Shown here: positions 7,333 through 16,635 of the stretch, piece after piece
How positions within the stretch are numbered: position 1 is the stretch's first letter
How the letters are laid out: the number at the start of each line of letters is the position of its first letter
From: Pseudonocardia autotrophica
GTDB taxonomy: Bacteria; Actinomycetota; Actinomycetes; Mycobacteriales; Pseudonocardiaceae
DNA length: 64,000 nucleotides
Assembly: GCF_003945385.1 (NCBI RefSeq)
Contig: NZ_AP018920.1
Location: forward strand, 3,782,001-3,846,000
Reading direction: 5' to 3'
Notes under the pieces: generated by a model
Told to the model about the DNA's origin: nothing
What the model saw: the letters and a program-made list of their open reading frames with translations, nothing else
Databases searched by the model: none
Translations under genes and position numbers: made by a program

Positions 7333-9491
7333 GCGTGGTCCTCTCGGCGCATCCGGAAGAAGCCGTGGGTGTCGAGCTCGCCGTGCCAGCCGGGATTCAC
7401 GACGATCGTGGTGTCGTCGGCCTCGACGATCGCGGGGCCCTCGACCGGGTGCCCGGGTGCCAGTGCGGCGTAGGCGTAGACATCGGTGCTGATCGGCCCG
7501 GTGCCGTCCCAGTGGCAGTCCCGGCTGCCCCGCAGCGCGTCCCGGACGTCGGTCCCGGTGCCGGCCCGCGGCGGCGGCCCCGCAGCCGGGCGCGGGATCC
7601 GGGCACGGACCCGGACGGCGTCGATCGCGACGCCGATCTCCCTGGTCAGCGCCACATCGCCGAACCGGTCGCCGTACTCGGCGAAGTAGGTCTTCAGGAT
7701 CGCGACCAGGTCGTCGCGACCGGTGATCCGATCGACCGGGCTGGCGATCGTCACGACGTCGAGCTGCCCCAGCGAGCGGATGTCCAGCTCGACCGTGGTC
7801 ACCACGTCCTCGGACCGGTGGCCCTGGCCCGCGAAGTCGGTCGCGGCCCGTTCCCGGAACCCGTCGACGATCGCGTTGAACCCGTCGGTGTCGGCGAGCA
7901 GCTGCTTGGTCAGCGGGTTGAACAGCACCATCCACACCGAGCGCTCGTAGATGTGCAGCCGCTCCAGACCGGCCGCACCCGCGGCGGAGAACACCGAGCT
8001 GTGCGGGGGCACGACGACCTCCCTGGCGTCCAGCGCGGCCGCGTACCCGCAGGCGTGCAGCGGGCCGCCGCCGCCGAAGGAGAGCACCGTGAACTGGCGC
8101 GGGTCGTAGCCCTTCGCGGTGATCCCGGTGAAGATCTCCGCACCCATCGTCTCGTCGACGACCCGGCGGATCCGCTGCGCAGCCTCGGCGACGCCGATGC
8201 CCAGCGGTCCGGCGATCCGGCGCGCGATGGCCCGCTCCGCGCGCCGCCGGTCCAGCGGCAGCCTGCCACCGTGATAGGTGTCCGGATCGAGGTAGCCGAG
8301 CACCAGATTGGCGTCGGTGACGGTGGGTTCGGTGCCGCCCTGGCCGTAGCAGGCCGGGCCGGGGGTGGATCCGGCCGACTCCGGCCCGACCGCGATCCCG
8401 GTGACCGGGTCGAGGCGCGCGATCGAGCCGCCGCCCGCGCCGATCGCCGAGATGTCCATCATCGGCAGCTGCACGTGCCAGCGGTCGATCACCGGGTGGA
8501 AGTCGTAGAAGCGGACCGAGCCGTCGACGACGATCCCGACGTCGAACGATGTCCCGCCCATGTCGGTGGTCACGACCTTGTCCAGGCCGCGGGCGCTCGC
8601 GATGTGCCGCGAGCCGTACAGCCCGGACACCGGTCCGGCGTGCACCGTCTGGATCGGTGAGGTCCCGGCGAGCCCGCCCATGCCACCGCTGTTGTGCACC
8701 AGCAGCAGCTCACCGAGGTAGCCGCGGCCGCGCAGCTCGTCGCGCAGCGCGGAGAGCCGGTCGGAGGTGAAGCGGTGCAGGTAGGCGTCGATGGTGGCGG
8801 TCATGGACCGCGCGTACTCGCCGGCCCGGCCGGACACCTCGTGGGACAGGATCGTCGGGAACCGGCCCAGACAGCTGTCCGGGTACTCCTGCTCGACGAC
8901 CTCGCGGACCATCAGCTCGTGCTCGGGCGCCAGGTGCGAGTTGAGCAGGCACACCACGAACCCGCGTACGCCTTGGTCGACGAGATCGAGCACCCGGTCC
9001 CGGACCTCGTCCGGGTCCAGCGGGATCACCACCCGGCCGGCGGAGTCGATCCGCTCGGTCAGTCCGGCGATGCGCTCGGGCTCGATCAGCGGGACCGGCC
9101 GGGTGGCCCGGGGCAGATCCCGGGTGGCCGAGGAGGGCAGTCCGTCGGCCCACTGCCTGCAGCGTCCGATGGGCACGGTCGCGGTGTGTCCGCGGGTGGT
9201 GATCAGGCCCAGCCGCGGCCCGCTGCGCTCGATCAGCGCGTTCGTACCCAGGGTGGTCGCGTAGCGGATCGCGCCGGTGCCGGCGAACAGGTCGTCGGTG
9301 TCCTGGCCCGCCGCGGCGGCGATGTCGCCGATCGCGCGCAGGAAGCCGATCGACAGGTCGTGATGGGTGGTGAGGGCCTTCGCCGTGTACACGGTGCCGT
9401 CCGCGGTGGTGGCGAGGCAGTCGGTGAAGGTGCCACCGATGTCGACGTTGATCTCGGTCGAGGTCACGGTACGACTCGCCGTGCTGGTCAT
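7329..9491 (-). CDS. HyuA-like ATPase subunit of a ketone carboxylase (first of two)
   Basis: A 720-residue hydantoinase A / acetone carboxylase beta-type protein with an actin-like ATPase fold. It is expected to phosphorylate ketone enolate or bicarbonate. Motifs: NVDIGGTFTDCLA near the N-terminus (phosphate-1 loop), ATTLGTNALIERSG, LLLVHNSGGMGG, VVTTDMGGTSFDVG (phosphate-2), ISAIGAGGGSIAR, and VLSFGGGGPLHACG near the C-terminus. The ATG at 9491 follows GGAGG and overlaps the stop of the small-subunit gene (ATGA). It is about 115 residues longer than its paralogue at 9808-11625, as with the two unequal HyuA-like subunits of acetophenone carboxylase. Confidence 0.87.
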   Translation of the reverse strand: MTSTASRTVTSTEINVDIGGTFTDCLATTADGTVYTAKALTTHHDLSIGFLRAIGDIAAAAGQDTDDLFAGTGAIRYATTLGTNALIERSGPRLGLITTRGHTATVPIGRCRQWADGLPSSATRDLPRATRPVPLIEPERIAGLTERIDSAGRVVIPLDPDEVRDRVLDLVDQGVRGFVVCLLNSHLAPEHELMVREVVEQEYPDSCLGRFPTILSHEVSGRAGEYARSMTATIDAYLHRFTSDRLSALRDELRGRGYLGELLLVHNSGGMGGLAGTSPIQTVHAGPVSGLYGSRHIASARGLDKVVTTDMGGTSFDVGIVVDGSVRFYDFHPVIDRWHVQLPMMDISAIGAGGGSIARLDPVTGIAVGPESAGSTPGPACYGQGGTEPTVTDANLVLGYLDPDTYHGGRLPLDRRRAERAIARRIAGPLGIGVAEAAQRIRRVVDETMGAEIFTGITAKGYDPRQFTVLSFGGGGPLHACGYAAALDAREVVVPPHSSVFSAAGAAGLERLHIYERSVWMVLFNPLTKQLLADTDGFNAIVDGFRERAATDFAGQGHRSEDVVTTVELDIRSLGQLDVVTIASPVDRITGRDDLVAILKTYFAEYGDRFGDVALTREIGVAIDAVRVRARIPRPAAGPPPRAGTGTDVRDALRGSRDCHWDGTGPISTDVYAYAALAPGHPVEGPAIVEADDTTIVVNPGWHGELDTHGFFRMRREDHA

Positions 9492-9811
9492 CGTGCCTCC
9501 AGGGCGTCGAGGTCGATCTCGATGTCGTGCACCAGCGGGTGCCCGGGTGGCAGGTACTCGGCCTCGACCTGGGTGCCGCAGCCGGGGCAGTAGTACTCGA
9601 CGATCCGGCACCACGTGGGGTCCGGCGCCACGTCGTGCCCGTCGGGGAAGCGCGGCGGGTGGATCTCGCGCGGGTCGCGGTCGTGCAGCAGCAGCCCGCG
9701 CTTGTAGTCCTGCGTCGCCGGGCCGATCCGGTGGTCGCACCGCTCGCAGTGCCAGCTCCGTGTGGTCCGGTCGATGACCAGGTATTCGGTCATCCGGATG
9801 CGGTCGCTCAT
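9488..9811 (-). CDS. Small zinc-binding subunit, acetone carboxylase gamma / acetophenone carboxylase type
   Basis: A 107-residue acidic protein with two CxxC pairs (C22/C25 in HCERC and C75/C78 in YYCPGC), expected to hold one zinc. This matches the small subunit of acetone carboxylase (AcxC) and acetophenone carboxylase. The MTEYLVIDRTTRSWHCERC N-terminal pattern is typical. Both ends overlap neighbours by ATGA, so it sits exactly between the two HyuA-like genes. This small gene separates a ketone carboxylase from ordinary hydantoinase or oxoprolinase operons, which lack it. The start is fixed by the overlap at 9808-9811. Confidence 0.85.
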   Translation of the reverse strand: MSDRIRMTEYLVIDRTTRSWHCERCDHRIGPATQDYKRGLLLHDRDPREIHPPRFPDGHDVAPDPTWCRIVEYYCPGCGTQVEAEYLPPGHPLVHDIEIDLDALEAR

Positions 9812-11625
9812 CGGCCGCTCCCCTCGTTCGAGGCGCCGAGCCGGGCGGCGCCGTGGTCGTCGACGGTCAGCGTCCAGCCGGGCGGGACGGTCAGGGTGGT
9901 GTCGGCGGAGTCGATCAGCGCCGGTCCGGGGACCGCGGGCCCTCCGGCCAGCTCGTCCCGGTCCAGGACGGCGGTGTCGAGCAGTCCGAGCCCCGGCCAG
10001 TGCACCGGGCGGCTGCTCGTGGCCCGCCCGGTGGCAGCCGGCAGCCGGGGTCCGGTCGGCGGGTGGTGCGGGAGCCGGTGCACGCCCTGCACCACCAGCC
10101 ACCGCCCGCCGTCGCGGTCCACTGTGGTCACTGTCAGCTCGACGTCCTCCGGGCCGACGCCCTCACCGTGCATGTCGCGCAGCACCCGGTCGCGCAGCAC
10201 GCTCTCCTCGACGGTGCCCTCCGGGACCTGCCGGGTGTGCCGCACATCGACGGTGGAGGCGCCGTACGCGGAGAAGACCGCCCCGAACGGCAGCACCAGC
10301 ACCTCGCCGATCCCGGCCGCCGCGGCGATCCCGGCACCGTGGGTGGCGCCGTTGCCGCCGAACGCCAGCGCGGTCGCCGACGACGGCTCCACCCCTCGTC
10401 TGCGCAGCTCCGCGGCGACCCCGTGACCGGCGTCGCGGTGGGCGGTCTCCAGCACCCGTCCGGCCAGGTCCTCCACGGTGATCCCGAGCCGGTCCGCGAT
10501 CGGGGTGAACACCCGCCGGGCCGCGGTGACGTCGAGCTCCATCCCGCCGCCGAGGAAGGTCTCCGGCCGCAGCACGCCGAGCACCGCATCGGCGTCGGTC
10601 ACGGTGGGCTCGGCGCCCCCGAAGCCGAAGCAGGCCGGGCCGGGGCTCGCCCCGGCGCTGCGCGGGCCGACCCGTAGCTCGGTGCCGTCGAGCCAGGCGA
10701 TCGAGCCGCCACCCAGACCGAACGGGAGCAGATCCGGCAGCGGCAGGTCGATCTCCACCCCGGCCACCACCCCGTGCTCGAGGACCGGGACCGCGGCCGA
10801 GCACAGCACCCCCACGTCCAGGCTCGTCCCGCCCATGTCGAGGGTCACCAGGTTCTCGATGCCGCGGTGCCGGGCGACCGCCGCGGCACCGAGCAGACCG
10901 GCGGCCGGACCGGAGTTGTAGGTACGGGCGGCGACGGTACGGGCCACCCGCGCGGCGCCACCGTCGTTGTGCACCACCCGCAGCGGACGGTCGTAGCCCT
11001 GGTCGCGCAGGTAGTCCTCGGCCCGGTAGAGGTAGTCGGCGACGTCGGGATGGAGGTAGGCGTTGAACAGCGCGGTCGCGGCGGCACGCACCGGGTCCGG
11101 GCCGGTGGCCAGCTCGCCGGCCCGCAGCAGCGGGACCGCGTCCAGACAGTGCCGCGGGTGGTGCTCGCGGAAGGTGCCGGCCAGTGCCGACTCGCGTTCG
11201 GTGTCCTCGGCGGCGAGTACCAGCCCGCGGGCACCGTCGTGCAGCAGCCCGCGGGTCTCGGCCAGACCGCTCTCCCCGTCCGGGACCCGCGCGACCATCC
11301 CGCGGTCGACGAATGTGCCGACGCCGGTCGCCGGACCGCCGGTGGCGATCCGGTCGTCGTCGGTCAGCAGCCCGAGCCGCGGACCGTTGCGCTGGATCAC
11401 CGTGTTCGTCCCGACCGTCGTCGCGTAGCGGACGGCGACCGTGTCGCGCAGCATCTCGGCGACGCCGGTACCCAGGCGCTCCGCGGCCGCCTGCACCGCG
11501 GCGCGGAAACACAGCGCGAGATCGTGCGGGGTGGTGAGCGTCTTCGCGGTGTGAACGGTGCCGTCGCGCACCACGAACACGTCGGTGAACGTCCCTCCCG
11601 TGTCGATGTCGATCGTGACCGGCAT
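9808..11625 (-). CDS. HyuA-like ATPase subunit of a ketone carboxylase (second of two)
   Basis: A 605-residue paralogue of the HyuA-like protein at 7329-9491, and first gene of the carboxylase operon. Motifs: IDIDTGGTFTDVFVV at the N-terminus, ATTVGTNTVIQRNGP, VVHNDGGAARVA, LVTLDMGGTSLDVGV, and ALAFGGNGATHGAG. The ATG at 11625 has GGAGGGACGGCT directly upstream; a longer frame to 11694 is rejected because the conserved family N-terminus begins at MPVTIDID. Two different HyuA-like subunits in one operon are a hallmark of acetophenone carboxylase, where each is thought to activate one substrate. The 215-bp upstream gap is shared with a divergent PucR gene that is the likely regulator. Confidence 0.86.
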   Translation of the reverse strand: MPVTIDIDTGGTFTDVFVVRDGTVHTAKTLTTPHDLALCFRAAVQAAAERLGTGVAEMLRDTVAVRYATTVGTNTVIQRNGPRLGLLTDDDRIATGGPATGVGTFVDRGMVARVPDGESGLAETRGLLHDGARGLVLAAEDTERESALAGTFREHHPRHCLDAVPLLRAGELATGPDPVRAAATALFNAYLHPDVADYLYRAEDYLRDQGYDRPLRVVHNDGGAARVARTVAARTYNSGPAAGLLGAAAVARHRGIENLVTLDMGGTSLDVGVLCSAAVPVLEHGVVAGVEIDLPLPDLLPFGLGGGSIAWLDGTELRVGPRSAGASPGPACFGFGGAEPTVTDADAVLGVLRPETFLGGGMELDVTAARRVFTPIADRLGITVEDLAGRVLETAHRDAGHGVAAELRRRGVEPSSATALAFGGNGATHGAGIAAAAGIGEVLVLPFGAVFSAYGASTVDVRHTRQVPEGTVEESVLRDRVLRDMHGEGVGPEDVELTVTTVDRDGGRWLVVQGVHRLPHHPPTGPRLPAATGRATSSRPVHWPGLGLLDTAVLDRDELAGGPAVPGPALIDSADTTLTVPPGWTLTVDDHGAARLGASNEGSGR

Positions 11626-11840
11626 AGCCGTCCCTCCGTCGTTCCCGGTGCGCCGCACCCGGCAGCCCCTGTTGGTCGGAAACCCTGGAACCACGGCCGG
11701 ACGCGCTCAATGGGCCCGCCCGCCACCGTCCGGTGTCGGCACCGCACATCGGGGTCGGCGGCAGGCGGCTCTGCGCGGCACACGAAGTTCCTTGCGCGCC
11801 GCCGGTTGCCGGGGCCTGCCGGCGGGGCCAGGGTCCGGTC

Positions 11841-13133
11841 ATGACCCGATCGACGACGATCGGCCGCGCGGGCGGAACCGCCCCGCAGGCCTGGCTGGCC
11901 GGTTGGTTGCGGCGCGATCCCGACATGGTGCTCGACTCGCTGGTCGCGGCGCTCACCTCGGCGATCCCCGAGATCCTGGTCGCCGCCGAGGACCCGGACC
12001 GACACGTCCGGGACGCGGTACGGGTGCACCTGGACACGCTGAGCCGCTGTTTCGCCCCCGACGACCCGGACGCCGAGATCGCCATGCCGGCGATGGTGTC
12101 GCGCTACACCCGTGCGCTCGCCCGGCACGAGGCGGTCCCGCTGCCGGTGCTGCTGCGCTCGTTCGAGACCCTGCACGCGGCGTTGTGGAAACACCTCGTC
12201 GTGGCGCTGCGCACCGGTGACCCCCGGCCCTCCCCGGCCGAGCGGGCGGCCGTGCTGGAGTGGGCCGCGGCCCGGCTGTTCGCCTACTTCCGGACCGCGA
12301 GCGAGCGCACCGCGTCGCTCTACGGGACCGAGCAGGCGCTGCTGGAGCGGCGCGCCGCATCGCACCGGGCCGACCTGGTCGCCGGCCTGCTCGCCGGCAC
12401 GGTGGATCCCGATGCCGCACAGCGCGAGCTCGGCTACGACCTGGGGACCCGGCACGTCGGCTACGTCGCCTGGACCGAACGCGGCTCCGACCTGGACCGG
12501 CTCGACGGTGCGGTCCGGTCGCTGGTCGAGCTGATCCGGCCGCAGCGCCAGCTGCGGGTGCCCGCGGACGGCCGGTCGATCCGCGGCTGGCTGGCCTGTC
12601 GCGGTGACGGCTGGCGTGAGCTCGCGGCGCGGCGTGCCCTCCCGGCGGGTGTGCACATCGCCTGGGGTGGCCCGGCCACCGGGCCGGCCGGGTTCCGGAC
12701 CACCCACGACGAGGCCCGCCAGGCCCGCCGGGTCGCCCGCCGGATGGGGGCTACGGGGACGGTGCTGTTCGACGACGTCGCGGTGCTGGCGCTGGCCTCC
12801 CGCGACTCCGCGGCCGCGACCACGTTCGTGGTCCGCACCCTGGGCAGGCTCGTCGCCGGGGGCGAGGAGGCGGACCGGCTGCTGGAGACGCTGCGGGTGC
12901 ACCTGACCGAGCTCGGCAGCCCGACCCGGACCGCCCGCAGGCTGCACGTGCACCCCAACACGGTGGTCAAACGGGTCGAGCGGATCGAGTCGCTGCTGGG
13001 CCGCCCGGTGGATCCCGCTGATCTGGCGCTGCGTACCGCCACCGAGCTGGCCCGGCTGGTCCCCGGGCCGGATCCGGCTCAGGTGCAGCCGTGGACGCCG
13101 CCGTCGACCGGCAGCACGACGCCGGTCAGATAG
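11841..13133 (+). CDS. PucR-type transcriptional regulator
   Basis: A 430-residue protein ending in a PucR-family helix-turn-helix: LGSPTRTARRLHVHPNTVVKRVERIESLL with the typical HxNTVxxRxxRIE signature. The N-terminal ~200 residues are helical (RsbRD-like/sensory) and the middle is a GGDEF-like PucR central region. The ATG at 11841 follows a GGGGCCAGGG purine-rich stretch; a GTG one codon earlier is possible. It is divergent from the ketone carboxylase operon (215 bp apart), the classical place for a pathway regulator. Its last 55 bp overlap the 3' end of the converging SDR gene. Confidence 0.85.
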   Translation: MTRSTTIGRAGGTAPQAWLAGWLRRDPDMVLDSLVAALTSAIPEILVAAEDPDRHVRDAVRVHLDTLSRCFAPDDPDAEIAMPAMVSRYTRALARHEAVPLPVLLRSFETLHAALWKHLVVALRTGDPRPSPAERAAVLEWAAARLFAYFRTASERTASLYGTEQALLERRAASHRADLVAGLLAGTVDPDAAQRELGYDLGTRHVGYVAWTERGSDLDRLDGAVRSLVELIRPQRQLRVPADGRSIRGWLACRGDGWRELAARRALPAGVHIAWGGPATGPAGFRTTHDEARQARRVARRMGATGTVLFDDVAVLALASRDSAAATTFVVRTLGRLVAGGEEADRLLETLRVHLTELGSPTRTARRLHVHPNTVVKRVERIESLLGRPVDPADLALRTATELARLVPGPDPAQVQPWTPPSTGSTTPVR

Positions 13134-13870
13134 GAACCGGCCCGCGAGGAGAGGAACACGGTCGCCCCGACGATGTCGTCGGGGCGACCCCACCGCCCGC
13201 CGGGGATGCCCGCGGCAACCGCGGCCCTGGCGTCCGGGTCGTCGGCCACGTACGCACTCATCCGGCTGACGAAGTAGCCGGGGGCGATCGCGTTGACCGT
13301 GATGTGCTCGCCGGCCAGCCGACGCCCCAGGTGCCGGGTCAGCATGTGCACGGCAGCCTTGGTGGCGCTGTACGGGTAGTTCTCCAGCTCGGTGACCCGC
13401 AGCCCGACCAGCGAGCCGATGGTGATCACCCGGGCCGGGTGGTCGGCGGTCGCGGTCGCCCGCAACGCGGGCAGCAGCGACGTCGTGAGGCGGAAGACAC
13501 CGGTCAGGTTGACCCTGACCAGCTTGTCCCACGCCTCGTCGGGGAAGTCCTCCAGCGGAGCGCCCCAGGTGGCTCCCGCGTTGTTGACCAGCACGTCGAG
13601 CCGGCCGTCGAAGTGTGAGTCGACGGCCGCGGCGAGGATCCGGGCCGCGTCCGGGGTGCCGACGTCGGCCGGCACGCCGGTGCACCGCGGGCCGAGCGCA
13701 GCGGCGGTCTCCGCGCAGGCGGCGGGCTTGCGCGAGGACACCAGTACCCGGGCCCCGGCCGCCACCAGGCCCTCCGCGATCATCAGCCCGATACCGCTGG
13801 TCCCGCCGGTCACCAGTACGTTCCGGTCGGTCATGTCGAACAGCCCCGCGGCCGGGGCCCGGTCGCTCAC
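13079..13870 (-). CDS. Short-chain dehydrogenase/reductase (SDR)
   Basis: A 263-residue classical SDR: NAD(P) motif VTGGTSGIGLMIAE (about residues 20-33), NNAGA, catalytic Ser in TIGSLVG, YxxxK as YPYSATK, and a C-terminal LTGVVLPVDGG. The GTG start overlaps the stop of the neighbouring SDR gene (GTGA). It is the last gene of the ligase-thiolase-hydratase-SDR-SDR operon. In acetophenone metabolism an SDR oxidises 1-phenylethanol to the ketone, so an alcohol-to-ketone step is a reasonable guess, but a 3-hydroxyacyl-CoA dehydrogenase role is equally possible. Its 3' end overlaps the PucR gene by 55 bp. Confidence 0.88.
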   Translation of the reverse strand: MSDRAPAAGLFDMTDRNVLVTGGTSGIGLMIAEGLVAAGARVLVSSRKPAACAETAAALGPRCTGVPADVGTPDAARILAAAVDSHFDGRLDVLVNNAGATWGAPLEDFPDEAWDKLVRVNLTGVFRLTTSLLPALRATATADHPARVITIGSLVGLRVTELENYPYSATKAAVHMLTRHLGRRLAGEHITVNAIAPGYFVSRMSAYVADDPDARAAVAAGIPGGRWGRPDDIVGATVFLSSRAGSYLTGVVLPVDGGVHGCT

Positions 13871-14673
13871 AGGGTCACCGAGTAGCCGCCGTTCACCGGC
13901 ATGGTCTGGCCGGTGATCCAGGAGGCGCCATGCGAGGCCAGGAACACGATCATCGCCGAGGCGTCCGACGGCTCACCGATCCGGCGCACCATGTACCGGC
14001 CCAGCAGCTGCTTGCGCAGCGCCGGATCGGCCAGGTATTGCTCGGTCGCCGGGGTCCGGGTGGCACCGAGCGCGACACTGTTCGCGGTCACCGCGTGCCG
14101 GCCACCGGCCCGGGCCAATGCCCGGGTGAGACCCGCCGCGCCGGCTTTGGCCGCGGAGTAGGCCTCCAGGCCGCCGATCTCGCCGACCCGGCCCGCGTCC
14201 GAGATGACCGTGACGATCCGGCCCCCGTCCCCGGCCTCCACCATCTGTGCCAGCGCGTGCCGCGCGCAGTGCAGCACGCCGTGCAGGTTGACCCCGAGCG
14301 ACGGCGACCAGTGCTCCGGGCCCTGTTCCCAGAACGGCAGCGTCGGCGGCGCCGCTCCCCCACCGCCCTGGTTGCCTGCGTTGTTCACCAGCACCCCCAC
14401 CGGGCCGTGCTCGCTGCGGGCCATGGCGAACATCTCGCCGACCGCCTCGTAGTCGGTGACGTCGCAGGCGACGCCGGTCGCCGTCCCGCCCTGCGCGTGG
14501 ATCTCAGCGGCCACCGCGTCGGCCCGGGCCGGGTCCACGTCGTTCACCAGCACCGCGCTCGCGCCGTGTGCCGCCAGATCCAGCGCGACCTGCCTGCCGA
14601 CGCCCTGGCCGGCGCCGGTGACCAGCGCGACCCGGCCCTGCACATCGGTCCCGTCCGCACCCACCGGGCTCAC
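13867..14673 (-). CDS. Short-chain dehydrogenase/reductase (SDR)
   Basis: A 268-residue SDR of the 3-oxoacyl-ACP/acyl-CoA reductase type: ALVTGAGQGVGRQVALDLA near the N-terminus, NNAGNQ, catalytic Ser in VISDAG, YSAAK, and a C-terminal GQTMPVNGGYS. The GTG at 14673 is chosen because it overlaps the hydratase stop (GTGA) and has GGAAGGGAC upstream; an ATG four codons earlier (14685) is the alternative. It is the fourth gene of the minus-strand operon. It differs clearly in sequence from the next SDR, so the two probably act on different intermediates (for example, alcohol versus hydroxyacyl-CoA). Confidence 0.87.
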   Translation of the reverse strand: MSPVGADGTDVQGRVALVTGAGQGVGRQVALDLAAHGASAVLVNDVDPARADAVAAEIHAQGGTATGVACDVTDYEAVGEMFAMARSEHGPVGVLVNNAGNQGGGGAAPPTLPFWEQGPEHWSPSLGVNLHGVLHCARHALAQMVEAGDGGRIVTVISDAGRVGEIGGLEAYSAAKAGAAGLTRALARAGGRHAVTANSVALGATRTPATEQYLADPALRKQLLGRYMVRRIGEPSDASAMIVFLASHGASWITGQTMPVNGGYSVTL

Positions 14674-15434
14674 CGTCCCTTCCATACCGGATCCCGCTTC
14701 TCGGCGAAGGCCGCCAGGCCCTCGCGGTAGTCCTCGGACGCCAGCACCTCGTCGACGAAACGCTGCTGGGCCGTCCAGCTCTCCGCGTCGGTCCACTCCG
14801 GACCGTGCTTCACGACCGCCTTGCTCGCCCGGACCGCGACCGGTCCGCCCGCGGCGACCTCGGCGGCGAGCTCGAGGGCGACCTCCAGCGCCTGTCCCTC
14901 GGCGGCCAGCCGGTTGACCAGCCCGAGCTCGTGGTAGCGCTCGGCGTCCCACGGCAGCCCGGTCAGCGCGGCCTCCATCGCCGGCGCGTAGGGGATCCGG
15001 CGGGGCAGCCGGAACAATCCCCCGCCCATCGCGGGGAGCCCCCGGCGTGCCTCGGGCAGGCCCATCCGGGCGCCCCGTGCCGCGACGACCAGGTCGCAGG
15101 CCAGCGCGAGCTCCATCCCGCCGCCGAGCGCGTATCCCTCGACCGCAGCGATGATCGGCTTGTCCGGCGGGAGGGCCATCATCCCGCCGCCACCACGCCG
15201 CTCGGTCCGGCCGATCTCCCCGCGGGCCGCGGCCTTCAGGTCCTGTCCGGCGCAGAAGGTGCCGCCCGCGCCGGTGAGCACCGCGACCCGCAGGCTCTCG
15301 TCGGCCTCGAAGGCGTCGATCGCGGCCTCCATCGCCTCGGCCGTCGCCCGGTCGAAGGCGTTGCGGCGCTCCGGCCGGTTGATCGTGAGGACGGCGATCG
15401 TGTCCCGTCGCTCCACCAGCACCGGGCCGCTCAC
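14670..15434 (-). CDS. Enoyl-CoA hydratase/isomerase (crotonase) family protein
   Basis: A 254-residue crotonase-fold protein: [25 protein letters not shown] (oxyanion-hole CAGxDL), [18 protein letters not shown] and a [14 protein letters not shown] segment. It probably hydrates or cleaves an acyl-CoA made by the operon's ligase. The GTG start overlaps the thiolase stop (GTGA) and the stop overlaps the next SDR start. The disordered glycine/arginine stretch [11 protein letters not shown] is an ordinary feature of the loop after the first motif. Which of hydratase, isomerase or hydrolase it is cannot be told. Confidence 0.88.
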   Translation of the reverse strand: MSGPVLVERRDTIAVLTINRPERRNAFDRATAEAMEAAIDAFEADESLRVAVLTGAGGTFCAGQDLKAAARGEIGRTERRGGGGMMALPPDKPIIAAVEGYALGGGMELALACDLVVAARGARMGLPEARRGLPAMGGGLFRLPRRIPYAPAMEAALTGLPWDAERYHELGLVNRLAAEGQALEVALELAAEVAAGGPVAVRASKAVVKHGPEWTDAESWTAQQRFVDEVLASEDYREGLAAFAEKRDPVWKGR

Positions 15435-16618
15435 GACTGGGCCATCCGGTAGAGGGTGACGATCCCGGCGCTGCCGATGCCGACGTTGTGCGCCAGCGCG
15501 AGGCGGGCACCGTCGACCTGGCGGGGGCCCGCCTCGCCGCGCAGCTGCCAGCTCAGCTCGGCGCACTGGGCGAGCCCGGTCGCACCGAGCGGATGGCCCT
15601 TGGAGATCAGGCCACCGGACGGGTTCACCACCCACCGGCCGCCGTAGGTGGTGTCCCCGGAGTCGACGAGGGCGCCGCCCTCGCCCTCCGGGCACAACCC
15701 GAGCGCCTCGTAGGTGAGGATCTCGTTGATCGAGAAGCAGTCGTGCAGCTCGATCACGTCGAGATCCTCCGGCCCGACGCCGGCCTGCTCGTAGACCTGG
15801 CGCGCGGCCCGCCGCGAGATCGGGGTGCCGACGATGTTCACGGCGCTGTCGTAGGCCTCCGCGGTGTCGGTCGCCAGTGTCTGGGCGACGATCTCCACCG
15901 CGCGGTCCGCGGCACCGAGGCGGTCGACGACGTCCTCCGAGACGACGATCGCCGCCGCCGCCCCGTCCGAGGTCGGCGAGCACTGCAGCTTGGTCAGCGG
16001 CGGGCAGACCTCGGTGGAGGCGAGGATCTCGTCGAGCGTGTGGACGTCGCGGAACTGGGCGTACGGGTTGCCGGCGGAGTGCCTGTGGTTCTTCTCGGCG
16101 ACCTTGGCGAACTGCTCGGGTGTGGTGCCGAACCGCTGCATGTGCTCGGTGCCCGCGGCCCGGAACATCTCCAGCACCACCGGCGCTCCGAACGGCTCGT
16201 GCAGCCCGGACAGCGCCTCGAGGAACTTCTCGATCGGGTTCGCCGCATGCGGGTGGTTCGGGGTACCGAGCGAACCGCGCTGCATCTTCTCGAAGCCCAG
16301 CGCCAGCACGCAGTCGGCGAGTCCGCCCTGCACCAGCTGGCGGGCGTAGAGCAGCGCCGACGAGCCGCTCGCACAGTTGTTGTTGACGTTCATGACCGGG
16401 ATCCCGGTCATCCCGAGCTCGTAGACCGCGCGCTGTCCCGCGGTCGAGTCGGCGTGCACGAACCCGACACAGGCCTGTTCGACCTGCGGGTAGCCGATCC
16501 CGGCGTCGTGCAGGGCGGCGTCGGCCGCTCGGTGGGCGAGTTCGGGATAGTTCGGGTCGGGACGTCCTGGCTTGCTGAACTCGGTCATGCCGACACCGAG
16601 CACGAATGCACGTCTCAT
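15431..16618 (-). CDS. Thiolase family protein (SCP-x type lipid-transfer thiolase)
   Basis: A 395-residue thiolase-fold protein: [19 protein letters not shown] at the N-terminus, acylated-type Cys82 in [23 protein letters not shown], and [13 protein letters not shown] containing the GHP motif near the C-terminus. The sequence is of the SCP-x/'acetyl-CoA acetyltransferase-lipid transfer protein' class, not the biosynthetic class. In a ketone carboxylation pathway it would split a 3-oxoacyl-CoA (for example benzoylacetyl-CoA) with CoA. The start is an ATG 17 nt downstream of the ligase stop. It is the second gene of the operon. Confidence 0.9.
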   Translation of the reverse strand: MRRAFVLGVGMTEFSKPGRPDPNYPELAHRAADAALHDAGIGYPQVEQACVGFVHADSTAGQRAVYELGMTGIPVMNVNNNCASGSSALLYARQLVQGGLADCVLALGFEKMQRGSLGTPNHPHAANPIEKFLEALSGLHEPFGAPVVLEMFRAAGTEHMQRFGTTPEQFAKVAEKNHRHSAGNPYAQFRDVHTLDEILASTEVCPPLTKLQCSPTSDGAAAAIVVSEDVVDRLGAADRAVEIVAQTLATDTAEAYDSAVNIVGTPISRRAARQVYEQAGVGPEDLDVIELHDCFSINEILTYEALGLCPEGEGGALVDSGDTTYGGRWVVNPSGGLISKGHPLGATGLAQCAELSWQLRGEAGPRQVDGARLALAHNVGIGSAGIVTLYRMAQS

Positions 16619-16635
16619 CGCGGGGGTCCTGCTCC

